Made by a program: the position numbers and the translations under genes
The notes under the pieces: model-generated
Database searches by the model: none
Seen by the model: the letters and a program-made list of their open reading frames with translations, nothing else
What the model was told of the DNA's origin: nothing
NCBI GenBank assembly: GCA_910576935.1
Contig: CAJTKG010000005.1
Location: forward strand, 1 to 42,428
Source of the DNA: an uncultured Muribaculaceae bacterium
Lineage (GTDB): Bacteria; Bacteroidota; Bacteroidia; Bacteroidales; Muribaculaceae
Length of the DNA stretch: 42,428 nucleotides
Direction: 5' to 3'
Shown: one piece after another, positions 24,511-33,565 of the stretch
Layout of the letters: the number at the start of each line of letters is the position of its first letter
Position numbering within the stretch: the first letter of the stretch is position 1

Positions 24511-25595
24511 TGCGCCTGCTTGTAATTTCAAATATGTATCCGTCGGAGACCGACAAGGTTTACGGCACTTTTGTCAGAAACTTCGTCGAAGACGCGCGCC
24601 GACGCAACGCCGACGGCATCACCGAACTGGTGACCATCCGCGGCAAGCGCAAGGGCGCGGCGGCCAAGGCTGCGGCATATGTTTCATTCTACAGTAATGC
24701 GCTTTATAAGCTGCTTTTCAAGCGCTATGACATAGTCTATGTCCACACCATAACGTTCACGTCGATACCGCTACGCGTAGCCTCGTGGTTTCGCCGGCTA
24801 CCGTTGGTTTTCAACGTCCACGGCGACGATGTGCTGCCGGAAACAAGCATGAAAAAGGGGCTTAAACGCATCGCCGCACCGATGCTGCCAAAGGCTATGA
24901 TGATAGTCAGTCCGTCAGTGTATTACAGAAATGTATTACGTGAAGAATTCCCGAGCTTGGCCGATTACACCAATATTTTTGTGTCTCCGTCGGGAGGTAT
25001 CGGACCGAAATTCTATTACGACCGGCCAAAAAAGCCTGCGTCGCAGAGCATCACCCTTGGTTTTGTGTCACGCATTGACCAAGGCAAAGGCTGGAAGACT
25101 TTGCTCGACGCCGTAGCGCTTCTACGCCAACGCGGCATAAGTTGCCGCGCTGTAATAGCCGGCAAAGGCGCGCAAAGCGATCAGCTAAAAAATGCTATCA
25201 AAGAGATGAATCTCGGCAATTATGTCGAATACATCGGTCCGCAGTCACACGAGGCTCTTCCTGCACTATATCGCAGTTTCGACCTGTTTATATTCCCGAC
25301 AGAGCGTCGAGCCGAAAGCCTCGGTCTCGTCGGCATAGAAGCCATGGCGGCAGGGACTCCGGTGATCGCGTCGCGCATCGGCGGACCGTCGGGTTATATC
25401 GTCGACGACGTCAACGGCTATCTTTTTGACACCGGCAACGCCAATGCCCTTGCCGATAGAATAGAAAAATTCCATAAGCTCGACGAGGGTATGAAACTAC
25501 GGCTGTCAGCAGGAGCATTGGATACCGCCGGCGAATACCGGACCGCCGACGTTCAAAAGAGATTATATGACAAGCTGTTGAGCCTAATAGATTGA
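24510..25595 (+). CDS. GT4-family glycosyltransferase
   Basis: 361 residues, starting at the ATG that overlaps the GT2 stop (TGATG). GT-B fold: N-terminal LLVISNMYPSETDKVYGTFVRN, LPLVFNVHGDDVLPE, then LGFVSRIDQGKGWKTLLDAV, AVIAGKGAQSDQLKNAI, and the donor site TERRAESLGLVGIEAMAAGTPVIAS (the E-x7-E signature). It should act after or with the preceding GT2 in building the same glycan. The gene ends in a hairpin shared with the converging acyltransferase. Confidence 0.9.
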   Translation: MRLLVISNMYPSETDKVYGTFVRNFVEDARRRNADGITELVTIRGKRKGAAAKAAAYVSFYSNALYKLLFKRYDIVYVHTITFTSIPLRVASWFRRLPLVFNVHGDDVLPETSMKKGLKRIAAPMLPKAMMIVSPSVYYRNVLREEFPSLADYTNIFVSPSGGIGPKFYYDRPKKPASQSITLGFVSRIDQGKGWKTLLDAVALLRQRGISCRAVIAGKGAQSDQLKNAIKEMNLGNYVEYIGPQSHEALPALYRSFDLFIFPTERRAESLGLVGIEAMAAGTPVIASRIGGPSGYIVDDVNGYLFDTGNANALADRIEKFHKLDEGMKLRLSAGALDTAGEYRTADVQKRLYDKLLSLID

Positions 25596-25607
25596 CAACA
25601 ACAGCTT
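25572..25607. terminator. shared hairpin between converging genes
   Basis: AAGCTGTTG (25572-25580) and CAACAGCTT (25599-25607) pair perfectly, covering both stop codons. The spacer is 18 nt and no T-run follows, so terminator strength is uncertain. Confidence 0.4.
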
Positions 25608-26151
25608 ATTGCCCTCTATATTTTATTACACGGGCCGGATTGCCGGCAACAATGGCATAGTCGGGAACAGATTTGACAACCACAGAGCCTGCACCGATAA
25701 CCGCACCTTTGCCTATTGTGATATTTTTTGCAAGAATGGTGACACGCGCACCTATCCAGACGTCATCGCCGATTGTGAGACTTGTGAGACCTATACCTCC
25801 CTGGTCGATCATGGGGCGTGACATATCGTCGAAATGATGACCACCGCCAAGTATAAGCAAATCAGGACCTATCATTACATCGCGACCTATAGTGAGATCG
25901 ACGCCATGGACCTTGAAATGCGGACCGAGGCTCGAACGACTGCCCAGCGAAAGTTTTGCCGCGCTTCCGACATAAGCCATGCGCTCGATATTTGCCGATT
26001 TATCGATAGCCGGATTAACACCATGGAGCACAACTGCCCGAAGCCGCCGCCAAAGCGCTCCGCCGGCACGACGCATGCTGTTGTAAGGCATCCAATAGAG
26101 CACCGTATAATAAAACGCCAATAATATCGAGCGGTAAATCTTTTTTATCAT
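25606..26151 (-). CDS. hexapeptide-repeat acyltransferase (WcaF/MaaA type)
   Basis: 181 residues. A short hydrophobic/basic N-terminus (IYRSILLAFYYTVLYWMPYNSMRR) is followed by left-handed beta-helix repeats: VGSAAKLSLGSRSSLG, GVDLTIGRDVMIGPDLLILGGGHHFDD with the likely catalytic His, LTIGDDVWIGARVTILAKNITIGKGAVIGAGSVVVKSVPDYAIVAGNPARVIKYR. It probably O-acetylates a sugar of the surface polysaccharide using acetyl-CoA. Its ATG overlaps the polymerase stop (ATGA), making it the last gene of the wza-wzc-wzx-wzy operon. Confidence 0.9.
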   Translation of the reverse strand: MIKKIYRSILLAFYYTVLYWMPYNSMRRAGGALWRRLRAVVLHGVNPAIDKSANIERMAYVGSAAKLSLGSRSSLGPHFKVHGVDLTIGRDVMIGPDLLILGGGHHFDDMSRPMIDQGGIGLTSLTIGDDVWIGARVTILAKNITIGKGAVIGAGSVVVKSVPDYAIVAGNPARVIKYRGQ

Positions 26152-27470
26152 GACAGTAACTGTTCAAGTTGTTTTTTTGACGGTGGCGCAAGATATGTCA
26201 TCGCTACTATATAGAAAAGCACAATACACATGGGCAAGACTCTGAGCGAATCATTATAAAACAACATCAGTATGACATCGAGCAGTATGAATATCTTGAT
26301 ATTCTTGTCATTGTCGCGATTGTGGTGTTTGAAATCAAGAATGGACAGAGTCATCCATCCAAACCATATAAGGCCTACAAAACCGAGCTGAAGCAATACG
26401 AAGAAACTCCACGGTCGCGAGCCGTTGGTAAGCCACTTATATTTTTTGCCGAAATTTGTCTGATTGAGCAACGTGCCGCCCTTGAACTGCCCCAGACCGG
26501 CACCGAGGGTCATGCCTCCTTTTGTATCGCCGAGGGCATCAGGCAGCTCGAAGAGCTTCATAAAACGGGGAATATCGACAGTCCACCATTCGTCGGGATC
26601 GACCTCAATCTCCTCGTCCTGAAGTTTAAGCGCAACTTCGATGATCTCATCAGGATCGAGACCAACAAAATACTCCTGAAAATAATCGCCGGTGAGCAGA
26701 TCTTCGGGATCCTGATTTGTAGCCGCAAAGTAGGCCCAGCCGAGAATAAGCATGCCGACAACGATCAAGGGCGAGAACAGGAACACCCGCTTGACGGTCT
26801 TCCAATTGATAGGCGCGAGAAGCACGAAATACATCAGGAACAGAATGAAGCTGATCTTTGTCTCGTTGAGGAAAGTCGGGAACAGAAGCACGACAAACCA
26901 CTTGTTGTCGAGAAGATTTTTGATATAGCTCTTTTCAGTGTCCCAACGTTTTGAGACGAGATAGAACGACAGTGTGTAGATAATCATCGATATCGTGCCC
27001 GAGCCGCCGTTGCCGAGAGTGCCGCCGCCATGGTCGTTGGCGCCATAGCGCAGAAACTGCCAGACAAGGCAGACAGCCTGAAGACATAGAAAGATGATAA
27101 GTTGCCGGTCGAACGATCTGATAAAGCGTTCGCCGTTTTTCGATGTGATAAAAAAACGGAAGACGGGCACGGCAAATATCAGGCCGATGAAGTCACGCAT
27201 GCCGTTGGCCATATTGCCATAGCCTTCATGATTGACAAAGACGGTAGATATTAGAGCGATGGCAAAAAATGTGCCGGCAATCCACAGATCCTTACGGTTT
27301 CTGATTGTAAGCAAGCCGAGGATAACGAAAACAGCGTCGCCGGCAAAAAAGGCCTGAGAACGCACTTTCATAAGAAAGCCGAGCAATTCCTCCGAGACAA
27401 AGCCATAGCAGGCTGTCGCCCAAAAGACGATAAAGAAAACCGTGCTATAGAATTTATATTTCTCTATCAT
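26148..27470 (-). CDS. Wzy-like polysaccharide polymerase
   Basis: 440 residues with about 10-12 hydrophobic helices and the low conservation expected of a polymerase. A long soluble loop (about 255-345) is markedly acidic (LDPDEIIEVALKLQDEEIEVDPDEWW) and ends in GAGLGQFKGGTLLNQ, a position where Wzy/WaaL ligase-type loops usually lie. Between the flippase (3-bp gap) and the acyltransferase (4-bp overlap), this is the expected place for the enzyme that joins lipid-linked repeat units in the periplasm. Function is inferred from topology and context. Confidence 0.75.
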   Translation of the reverse strand: MIEKYKFYSTVFFIVFWATACYGFVSEELLGFLMKVRSQAFFAGDAVFVILGLLTIRNRKDLWIAGTFFAIALISTVFVNHEGYGNMANGMRDFIGLIFAVPVFRFFITSKNGERFIRSFDRQLIIFLCLQAVCLVWQFLRYGANDHGGGTLGNGGSGTISMIIYTLSFYLVSKRWDTEKSYIKNLLDNKWFVVLLFPTFLNETKISFILFLMYFVLLAPINWKTVKRVFLFSPLIVVGMLILGWAYFAATNQDPEDLLTGDYFQEYFVGLDPDEIIEVALKLQDEEIEVDPDEWWTVDIPRFMKLFELPDALGDTKGGMTLGAGLGQFKGGTLLNQTNFGKKYKWLTNGSRPWSFFVLLQLGFVGLIWFGWMTLSILDFKHHNRDNDKNIKIFILLDVILMLFYNDSLRVLPMCIVLFYIVAMTYLAPPSKKQLEQLLS

Positions 27471-27473
27471 AAG

Positions 27474-28988
27474 TCAGTTACGTCTGATTTTCCGGGCAAC
27501 AAACTCTCTGACCTTCTCGCGTTCGTTACCGACAAGGCCGAAAAAGTAGATCGCCGTACCGACAAGCAGACAGCTCACGGTCGAGGTGATAAAAAATTTG
27601 GGAGCGCCATCGAGCAGCAATCCGAGCGCATATGTAGGCACGGCGGCCACAACGGCGACCTTGACAATCGGCAGCACGACGTCTTTGAAATAGAAGCCGA
27701 AGCCTATGCCGCAATATATTTTAGCAAACACTATTCTGACGAGTATTATTACAAAGTCGAATATAACCTGTAGAATAATAATCCATCGCGCGGGCAGGCC
27801 ACATTTAAAGGCTATATATGCCGCCGGCAGATACATGAGCCATATGGCAGAAATAAGCGGCTGATAGAGTTTGAGTCTGCCGGATGCCTGCATCGATGTC
27901 CAAAGCGGACCGGTCAGCGAGTCGATCATACAGAAGGCAATGACGAGCATGATAAACGTAATGATGTCGGGCGGCAGCACTGTCAGCCAGAAATCGAGCA
28001 GCACACGGGCATTTACGACGATTGGCAGTCCCATGAAAAGCATCAGGAAGAACGAGATGCGCGAGATGCGGGCAACGAGCATCTTGAAATCGTCGTATTC
28101 GGCTGACGCGAATGTCTGAGTTATCTGCGGCACTGATGCAATCTGCACGTTGCGTGTGAGATTGGTGACACCCTGCTTGACCTGATTTGTCAGGCCGAGG
28201 GTGGCATTATAACTGACGCCGAAGAAAATGTTGAGTATTATCGAACTGCCCTGTTGGTATGCCAGATCGGAGACCGATGTCATAGTGTTCCAGCCGATGA
28301 AACCGAGTATCTCTCTGACCTTGGCGATAGGAGCGCGCAACGAGAAGCCGACGCCTTTGAAGTGCCTGCGGCAATAGAAAACGAAGGCCGAATTGATAAT
28401 CAGGGCAATGACAATAAGCATACAGACATATACGACAAGCCTGTTTTTGCCGAACAGGCACAGACACAGCGCCATGACGAGCTTGAGGGTGGCATCGAGA
28501 ATCGAATACCAGGCATAGAAATTCATCTTCTCGTATGAGAGTATGAGCACATGGTAGGGGCATCTGAACAATTCGATCAGCGCCACGACCAGAGCGAGCT
28601 GAAAGACGATGCGTGCGTCGCCGAGTTTCTCGGGGGGCACCGACATCTTGTATTCGATAAACCAATATCCGGCCGCCTCGGCGACGATGAGGAAACAGAC
28701 GGCGACGAGCACTATACACAGACAGCCGGCGGCGAAGACATGTCGCATATCCCGGCCGCCGTTGCGCGCTATCTCAAAGTTCATGAAGCGCTGTATCGAC
28801 GACGATATGGCGCTGTTGAAAAACGACATCAGCAGAATGAAGCCGGCGATAACGGCATATATGCCGAAATCGACGACTCCGAGCTGTTCAAGTATGACAC
28901 GGCTCGTGTATAGCCCCAGTGTCAGCGCCAAAGGCATTCTGACGGCCAGGAAGAGCGTGTTCTTGAAAATCAGCCTGCTGTCTGCCAT
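27474..28988 (-). CDS. Wzx-like lipid-linked oligosaccharide flippase
   Basis: 504 residues, about 14 membrane helices, MOP superfamily. N-terminal KNTLFLAVRMPLALTLGLYTSRVILEQLGVVDFGIYAVIAGF is the polysaccharide-synthesis signature, and QGVTNLTRNVQIASVPQITQTFA precedes the second half. It should translocate undecaprenyl-linked repeat units to the periplasm. Lies between wzc (11-bp gap) and wzy (3-bp gap). Confidence 0.9.
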   Translation of the reverse strand: MADSRLIFKNTLFLAVRMPLALTLGLYTSRVILEQLGVVDFGIYAVIAGFILLMSFFNSAISSSIQRFMNFEIARNGGRDMRHVFAAGCLCIVLVAVCFLIVAEAAGYWFIEYKMSVPPEKLGDARIVFQLALVVALIELFRCPYHVLILSYEKMNFYAWYSILDATLKLVMALCLCLFGKNRLVVYVCMLIVIALIINSAFVFYCRRHFKGVGFSLRAPIAKVREILGFIGWNTMTSVSDLAYQQGSSIILNIFFGVSYNATLGLTNQVKQGVTNLTRNVQIASVPQITQTFASAEYDDFKMLVARISRISFFLMLFMGLPIVVNARVLLDFWLTVLPPDIITFIMLVIAFCMIDSLTGPLWTSMQASGRLKLYQPLISAIWLMYLPAAYIAFKCGLPARWIIILQVIFDFVIILVRIVFAKIYCGIGFGFYFKDVVLPIVKVAVVAAVPTYALGLLLDGAPKFFITSTVSCLLVGTAIYFFGLVGNEREKVREFVARKIRRN

Positions 28989-28999
28989 CTACGATTGCT

Positions 29000-31291
29000 T
29001 TACTTCATATCTTCTTTTTCACCGTATCCGTAGCCATAGCCTTTCTTCGACTTTGTGCCGTTAACGACAAGCGACATCTTCTTCAGGCGGTTTTCCTGAT
29101 ATACGTCATTGGCAAAGCGCAGGTCGCTGATGGCAGTGTAGCCCGCACGGCAGACATAGACAGTGGCATCGGCGAGACGGTTGAGTGTGAAGCTGTCACT
29201 GACCATACCGACCGGAGCGCTGTCGATGAGGATATAGTCGTAGCGCCTGCGAAGCTCGTCGAGGAGCTCGTCGAGCTTCTTAGAGGCAAGCAGTTCGGCC
29301 GGATTCGGGGGAACCGGACCGGCAACTATGACATCAAAGCCGGCAGGACCCGACACAGGTGTAATGATCTGATCGACGCCGATACGGTCGCTCGACAGAT
29401 ATTGAGTCAGGCCAAACTGCGGGTTTATGCCGAGATATTGAGCGAGACGCGGTTTGCGGATATCCATACCGATGAGAAGCACGCGTTTCTCAAGCAGCGA
29501 CAGTGAGGCGCACAGGTTGATAGACACGAACGATTTGCCTTCACCCGATTTTGTCGATGTCACAAGAATGACCTTGTCGTTGACATCGTTGAGTATGAAG
29601 AGCAGATTAGTGCGCATAAGACGGAATAGCTCCGCGTTGGTAGTCTTGGCTGTCGGCGTGACGACAAGTGTCTCGCCCGAGCGGTCGGTGGTTACCTCGC
29701 CGAGCAATGGCATGTCGACAAACTCTTCGGCTTCGGCGCTGCTATCAAACCTGTTTCTCAACTTCTTGAGGGTATAAATGAATACCGGCGGTATGATGAG
29801 GCCTAGAAGGAAAGCTATCAGAAGGATGGCTTTCTTGCCAAGGCCGATAGGTTCGTTGAGAGTATACGCCTCGTCGACGATGACACCTTTGGGAACGGCG
29901 TTGGCGAGCAACATGGCGGTCTCCTCGCGACGTTGCAGAAGGAAGAGATAAAGCTGCTGCTTGACCTCCTGCTGGCGTTTCATGTTGAGATATTCGCGCT
30001 CCTGGGTCGGGATGCTGCCGAGTTTCGACGAGGTCTTGTTCATCTCGGATCTGAGCTCTTTGACCTGAGAGCTTAGATTCTCATAAGTCTTCTGCGCCGA
30101 GGCGATGATGTTGGCACGCATCGCATCGATCTGCTTATCAAGCTGCTTGAGTGCCATGTTATTTGGCTTGGCAGACTCCATAAGCTGCATGCGCTTGAAG
30201 ATAAGCGCATTATACGAGCCTACACCTTCGGGAGGTGTATTGTTGCCGCCGGGGACGGGAATGAGGCTGTAGTCGTTATCGCGGTCAGAGAGGAAATCGA
30301 GGGTCAGTTTGACGATCTCATGCTGAAGCTCGACGGCAAGAAGATTTTCTTCGATGGCGCCGCGGCGGCGGGTCTGATACTGGGCTTCGGCAGCGACATC
30401 GACGATACCCTGTTGCTGTTTGTATTTCTGTATATCACTCTCGGCCTCGTCAAGGTCGCCCGATATCAGAGCCAGACGTTTGTCGATGAATGCGGCCGTT
30501 TTCTCGCCCTGGGTGTTGCGCTGGGCTATACCGCGGTCGTTATACTGGGTCATGACCTGATTCAGCACATCCTGGCCATAGCCCGAGTTTGTGGTCTGCA
30601 TGCCAAGGTTAATGACATTACTCTTCTTGCTGTAGACTTCGGCGAAAATATCTTCGGCAAGATTCTCGGCTGCGGCATCATAGCCGCTTACCGTGATTGT
30701 TGTCTTCAGACTCTCGCCCTTGGGATAGCAGGCGGTGGTGTCGATGACAAAACGTCCGTAATTCGTCTCGAGGGTCACGGGCAGTTTGGCGTCCTCGACC
30801 TCGCCGATGACTTCGCGGCGCACTTTGGCCTCGACAGAAGCCTTGCCGTCTTTGTCAATCTCAGTCTTGAAAACGACAGTCGCCGAAAGCGTATCGGCAA
30901 CACCGGGAGCCATATAGACATCGACCGGAAAGAGCGGATAAGCGAACTCACGCGATAGGAAACCGGTCTTTACGGTATGGTGTTTATTGATTCTGAGACT
31001 TTTGACAACATCTCTATAAACGCTGTGCGACGAGATGATAAAAAGCTCGTCATCGACCGGACCTTGCGAACTGAAAAGAGAGCCAAGCGATCCCATACCT
31101 GGCATCGTGTCATCATCATTGCCGATCAACACATTGGCTCTGACTTCATAGACCGGTTGCTTGATCTTGGTGTATACAAAGCCCAGACCGCAGCAGACGA
31201 CAATCGAAATGGCAAAATAATACCATTTCGACATATAAGTTTTAAACAGTGATGAGATATCGAAAAAATCGGGATTACTTTTCTTTGCCAT
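29000..31291 (-). CDS. wzc: Wzc-type polysaccharide co-polymerase / tyrosine autokinase
   Basis: 763 residues, inner membrane. Helix 1 (about 24-42), a large periplasmic Wzz domain with coiled coil (roughly 250-450), helix 2 around 495-515 (AILLIAFLLGLIIPPVFIYTL), then a cytosolic BY-kinase. Walker A SGEGKS (582-587), Walker A' MDIRKPR (about 609-615) and Walker B ILIDSAP (about 687-693). The C-terminus has a tyrosine cluster YGYGYG (Tyr752, 754, 756), the autophosphorylation tail. It controls chain length and assembles with the Wza lipoprotein encoded 8 bp upstream. Confidence 0.95.
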   Translation of the reverse strand: MAKKSNPDFFDISSLFKTYMSKWYYFAISIVVCCGLGFVYTKIKQPVYEVRANVLIGNDDDTMPGMGSLGSLFSSQGPVDDELFIISSHSVYRDVVKSLRINKHHTVKTGFLSREFAYPLFPVDVYMAPGVADTLSATVVFKTEIDKDGKASVEAKVRREVIGEVEDAKLPVTLETNYGRFVIDTTACYPKGESLKTTITVSGYDAAAENLAEDIFAEVYSKKSNVINLGMQTTNSGYGQDVLNQVMTQYNDRGIAQRNTQGEKTAAFIDKRLALISGDLDEAESDIQKYKQQQGIVDVAAEAQYQTRRRGAIEENLLAVELQHEIVKLTLDFLSDRDNDYSLIPVPGGNNTPPEGVGSYNALIFKRMQLMESAKPNNMALKQLDKQIDAMRANIIASAQKTYENLSSQVKELRSEMNKTSSKLGSIPTQEREYLNMKRQQEVKQQLYLFLLQRREETAMLLANAVPKGVIVDEAYTLNEPIGLGKKAILLIAFLLGLIIPPVFIYTLKKLRNRFDSSAEAEEFVDMPLLGEVTTDRSGETLVVTPTAKTTNAELFRLMRTNLLFILNDVNDKVILVTSTKSGEGKSFVSINLCASLSLLEKRVLLIGMDIRKPRLAQYLGINPQFGLTQYLSSDRIGVDQIITPVSGPAGFDVIVAGPVPPNPAELLASKKLDELLDELRRRYDYILIDSAPVGMVSDSFTLNRLADATVYVCRAGYTAISDLRFANDVYQENRLKKMSLVVNGTKSKKGYGYGYGEKEDMK

Positions 31292-31299
31292 CTGCTCGG

Positions 31300-32103
31300 T
31301 TATTTAACGGTTAAGGCGATTACAAGCGACGCGATGACTGATGCGGCGCTGACAATGGTTGACACGACAGTGAGTTTGAACGAATTGTTCTGATTATACT
31401 TGGAATTGGCCTGACGCACAGTGTTTGGCTCGACATAGATATAATCGTTCTGTCTGAGGTAGAAATAAGGTGATGTCAACAGGTCGGACGAGTTGAGATC
31501 GAGATGCACGAATTTACGTTCGCCGTTTTCTTCTCTGACGAGAAGCACATTAGAGCGTTCGCCATACTCGGTAAGATCACCTGCGTCTGCGAGAGCGTCA
31601 AGCACACTGTAACGGCTGCGCGTGACCTTGACTCTTGATGGCATCTTTACCTCACCGGCTACAACGACCGAGAAATTGACGAGCGTTACCGTCACCATCG
31701 GATCATCGACATCTCTGGCAATTTTTTCGGTCAGTTCCTGCTGGAGTTTTTCAATCGTCATACCTGCGACATGGAGTTTGCCGAGAACGGGGAAATTTAT
31801 ATCTCCTTTGGAGTCGACGACATAAGTCTGCTGTCGCGGACTCGTTGTCATGGCGATTACATCTTTACTCGCCGGATTAACCATAGGGGCGTTATATTGC
31901 GCCGCCGCTTCGGGATAGGATGACATAACCGTGATAAGCAGCTCATCATCGGGTTTAATCACAGGGAGATAATCGGCTAAGGGTAACGAGCCTTCTTTTA
32001 CTTCGCTGATGTCGGTAAAATATGGCAAGACTGTCTTGGTAGAACTGCACGACGCCACGGCCGCGGCTATAAGCGCTCCAAACAATACTGATTTAAAATT
32101 CAT
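31300..32103 (-). CDS. wza: Wza-type polysaccharide export lipoprotein
   Basis: 267 residues. Lipoprotein signal MNFKSVLFGALIAAAVASC with Cys19. Poly_export domain (LPVIKPDDELLITVMS... TYVVDSKGDINFPVLGKLHVAGMTIEKLQQELTEKI), an SLBB domain (VVVAGEVKMPSRVKV...VLDALADAGDLTEYG), and a C-terminal hydrophobic helix (TVVSTIVSAASVIASLVIALTV) near 245-266. Shorter than E. coli Wza (379), as is usual in Bacteroidales. First gene of the five-gene export and assembly operon. Confidence 0.93.
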   Translation of the reverse strand: MNFKSVLFGALIAAAVASCSSTKTVLPYFTDISEVKEGSLPLADYLPVIKPDDELLITVMSSYPEAAAQYNAPMVNPASKDVIAMTTSPRQQTYVVDSKGDINFPVLGKLHVAGMTIEKLQQELTEKIARDVDDPMVTVTLVNFSVVVAGEVKMPSRVKVTRSRYSVLDALADAGDLTEYGERSNVLLVREENGERKFVHLDLNSSDLLTSPYFYLRQNDYIYVEPNTVRQANSKYNQNNSFKLTVVSTIVSAASVIASLVIALTVK

Positions 32104-32211
32104 TATCGATAATTTTTTGTGTATAGTTATTTTTTTAACGTCAAAAAGACAGTTTTATTACAGTGTGGCACAAAAAAACATTCAGCAGCCTCGTTTCCCG
32201 CGACACGACTT

Positions 32212-32242
32212 CAAAGATAAGTTTTTTTGGTTTTCCAGCCAA
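32212..32242 (-). promoter_or_regulatory. promoter of the wza-wzc-wzx-wzy operon
   Basis: On the minus strand TTG (32242-32240), 20 nt, then TATCTTTG (32219-32212): full consensus. It implies a leader of about 100 nt before the wza ATG. Confidence 0.8.
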
Positions 32243-32317
32243 AAAAAACGGCAGTCTATAGTACATTACCTGTCTATATATTTTGACAGATCATCTCTAT
32301 GCACAAGAGATTTTTCG

Positions 32318-32325
32318 TAACTTTG
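32318..32325 (+). promoter_or_regulatory. promoter -7 box for the divergent GT2-like gene
   Basis: TAACTTTG matches TAnnTTTG exactly, 37 nt before the ATG at 32363. It argues for the ATG over a TTG at 32339, which would lie almost at the transcript start. Confidence 0.55.
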
Positions 32326-32362
32326 TAATCTAATATTTTTGACTAAAACGATATTTGCTTAT

Positions 32363-33550
32363 ATGTATTTCGATCTGTCAATCGACCTCACGACGGCTAT
32401 ATTACTGTCTGTCGCAGTTGTAGCCCTCATATATATAACCGTACCTTACAACCTGTTTGTCAGACGTGTGGCTCGTCGACGCAAGGCGTGTGAAAGCATG
32501 CCGGCCGTCAGCGACGATACCCCGGGCTGGCCGGCCGTATCTGTCATCGTCTACTCACAGGACGAGGCCGATGCTTTGGGCGCGCTCCTGCCGGTGATAC
32601 TCAACCAGGATTATCCCGCGGCGTTCGAAGTCATCGTCGTCAATGAAGGCGACTCGAGTGACGTGCGCAACACTGTCGAGCCGATGCAGCTTGCATACAG
32701 GAACCTATATCTGACACACACCCCTGACGGCGCCCGCAATCTCAGCCGCAAAAAACTCGCCATCACTCTCGGCGTCAAGGCCGCCCGCTATGACGTGGTC
32801 GTCCTGACAACTGTCGCAGCTATCATAGGTTCAGACAAATGGCTAAGGGCGATGACGTCACAGATGGTAACCAACCCTGACAATCGGATTATACTGGGCT
32901 ATGCCGCTCCCGTGCCGGGAGACGACCGCGCCCACGGACACCGCCGACGCATATTCAACTATGCCGCCGATAGTGTAGCATGGCTGGCTCCGGCCGCAAA
33001 CCGTCATCCCTATCGCGGAACGGAATTGAATCTGGCATACCGCAAGGAGCTGTTTTTCAAAAATAAAGGTTTTTCCCGCTCGCTCAATCTCCACTTCGGC
33101 GACGACGATATATTCATAAGTGAGATAGCGACGCCGCAGAACTGCGCCGTAGAGTTATCACACGACTCTATCGTCAATTTCGGCAGCTACGACTACAGCA
33201 AGACTTTCAGCGACATGGCCATGCGCCACACATTCACCGAGACTTTCATACGCCGCCGACCAAGAGCCATGATGACGTCAGGAGCACCGGCTCTGTGGAT
33301 TCTGCTCGGCACTGCCGCAGCAGCTATCGCCACAGCCCCCTTGAACATCGCCGTCATCTCGGCGGCAGCCATCATTATCGCCGCCGCACTGACAGCCGTG
33401 ATACTTGCCTGGCGCGGAGCCATGACAGCACTGACGCTGACGCCGCTGCGTCTGACAATACCCGGTTTTCTGCTACTGCGTCCGTTCAGATCGGTGGCGC
33501 TAATCATCAGATCACGCCTCTCACATCAAAAAAAATACACCTGGAACTGA
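32363..33550 (+). CDS. membrane GT2-family glycosyltransferase-like protein lacking the DxD motif
   Basis: 395 residues from the ATG at 32363. One N-terminal helix (LTTAILLSVAVVALIYITV), a GT-A domain (PAVSVIVYSQDEADALGALLPVILNQDYP, VIVVNEGDSSDV, RNLSRKKLAITLGVKAARYDVVVL) and two or three C-terminal helices. Where family members normally show T-D-A-D before SDKW, this sequence has TTVAA (149-153, codons 32807-32821), so the metal/nucleotide-binding aspartates are gone. A later GDDD motif (246-249) remains. It may be a non-catalytic partner or use another ion site. Divergent from wza; ends 15 bp before the converging lrgB. Confidence 0.8.
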   Translation: MYFDLSIDLTTAILLSVAVVALIYITVPYNLFVRRVARRRKACESMPAVSDDTPGWPAVSVIVYSQDEADALGALLPVILNQDYPAAFEVIVVNEGDSSDVRNTVEPMQLAYRNLYLTHTPDGARNLSRKKLAITLGVKAARYDVVVLTTVAAIIGSDKWLRAMTSQMVTNPDNRIILGYAAPVPGDDRAHGHRRRIFNYAADSVAWLAPAANRHPYRGTELNLAYRKELFFKNKGFSRSLNLHFGDDDIFISEIATPQNCAVELSHDSIVNFGSYDYSKTFSDMAMRHTFTETFIRRRPRAMMTSGAPALWILLGTAAAAIATAPLNIAVISAAAIIIAAALTAVILAWRGAMTALTLTPLRLTIPGFLLLRPFRSVALIIRSRLSHQKKYTWN

Positions 33551-33565
33551 CCGGATTTCCGAGAT

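Noticed and set aside
32104..32220. Riboswitch or UpxY-type antitermination leader before wza
   Set aside because: The leader of about 100 nt shows no recognisable aptamer and no terminator hairpin, and no upxY/upxZ gene is present.
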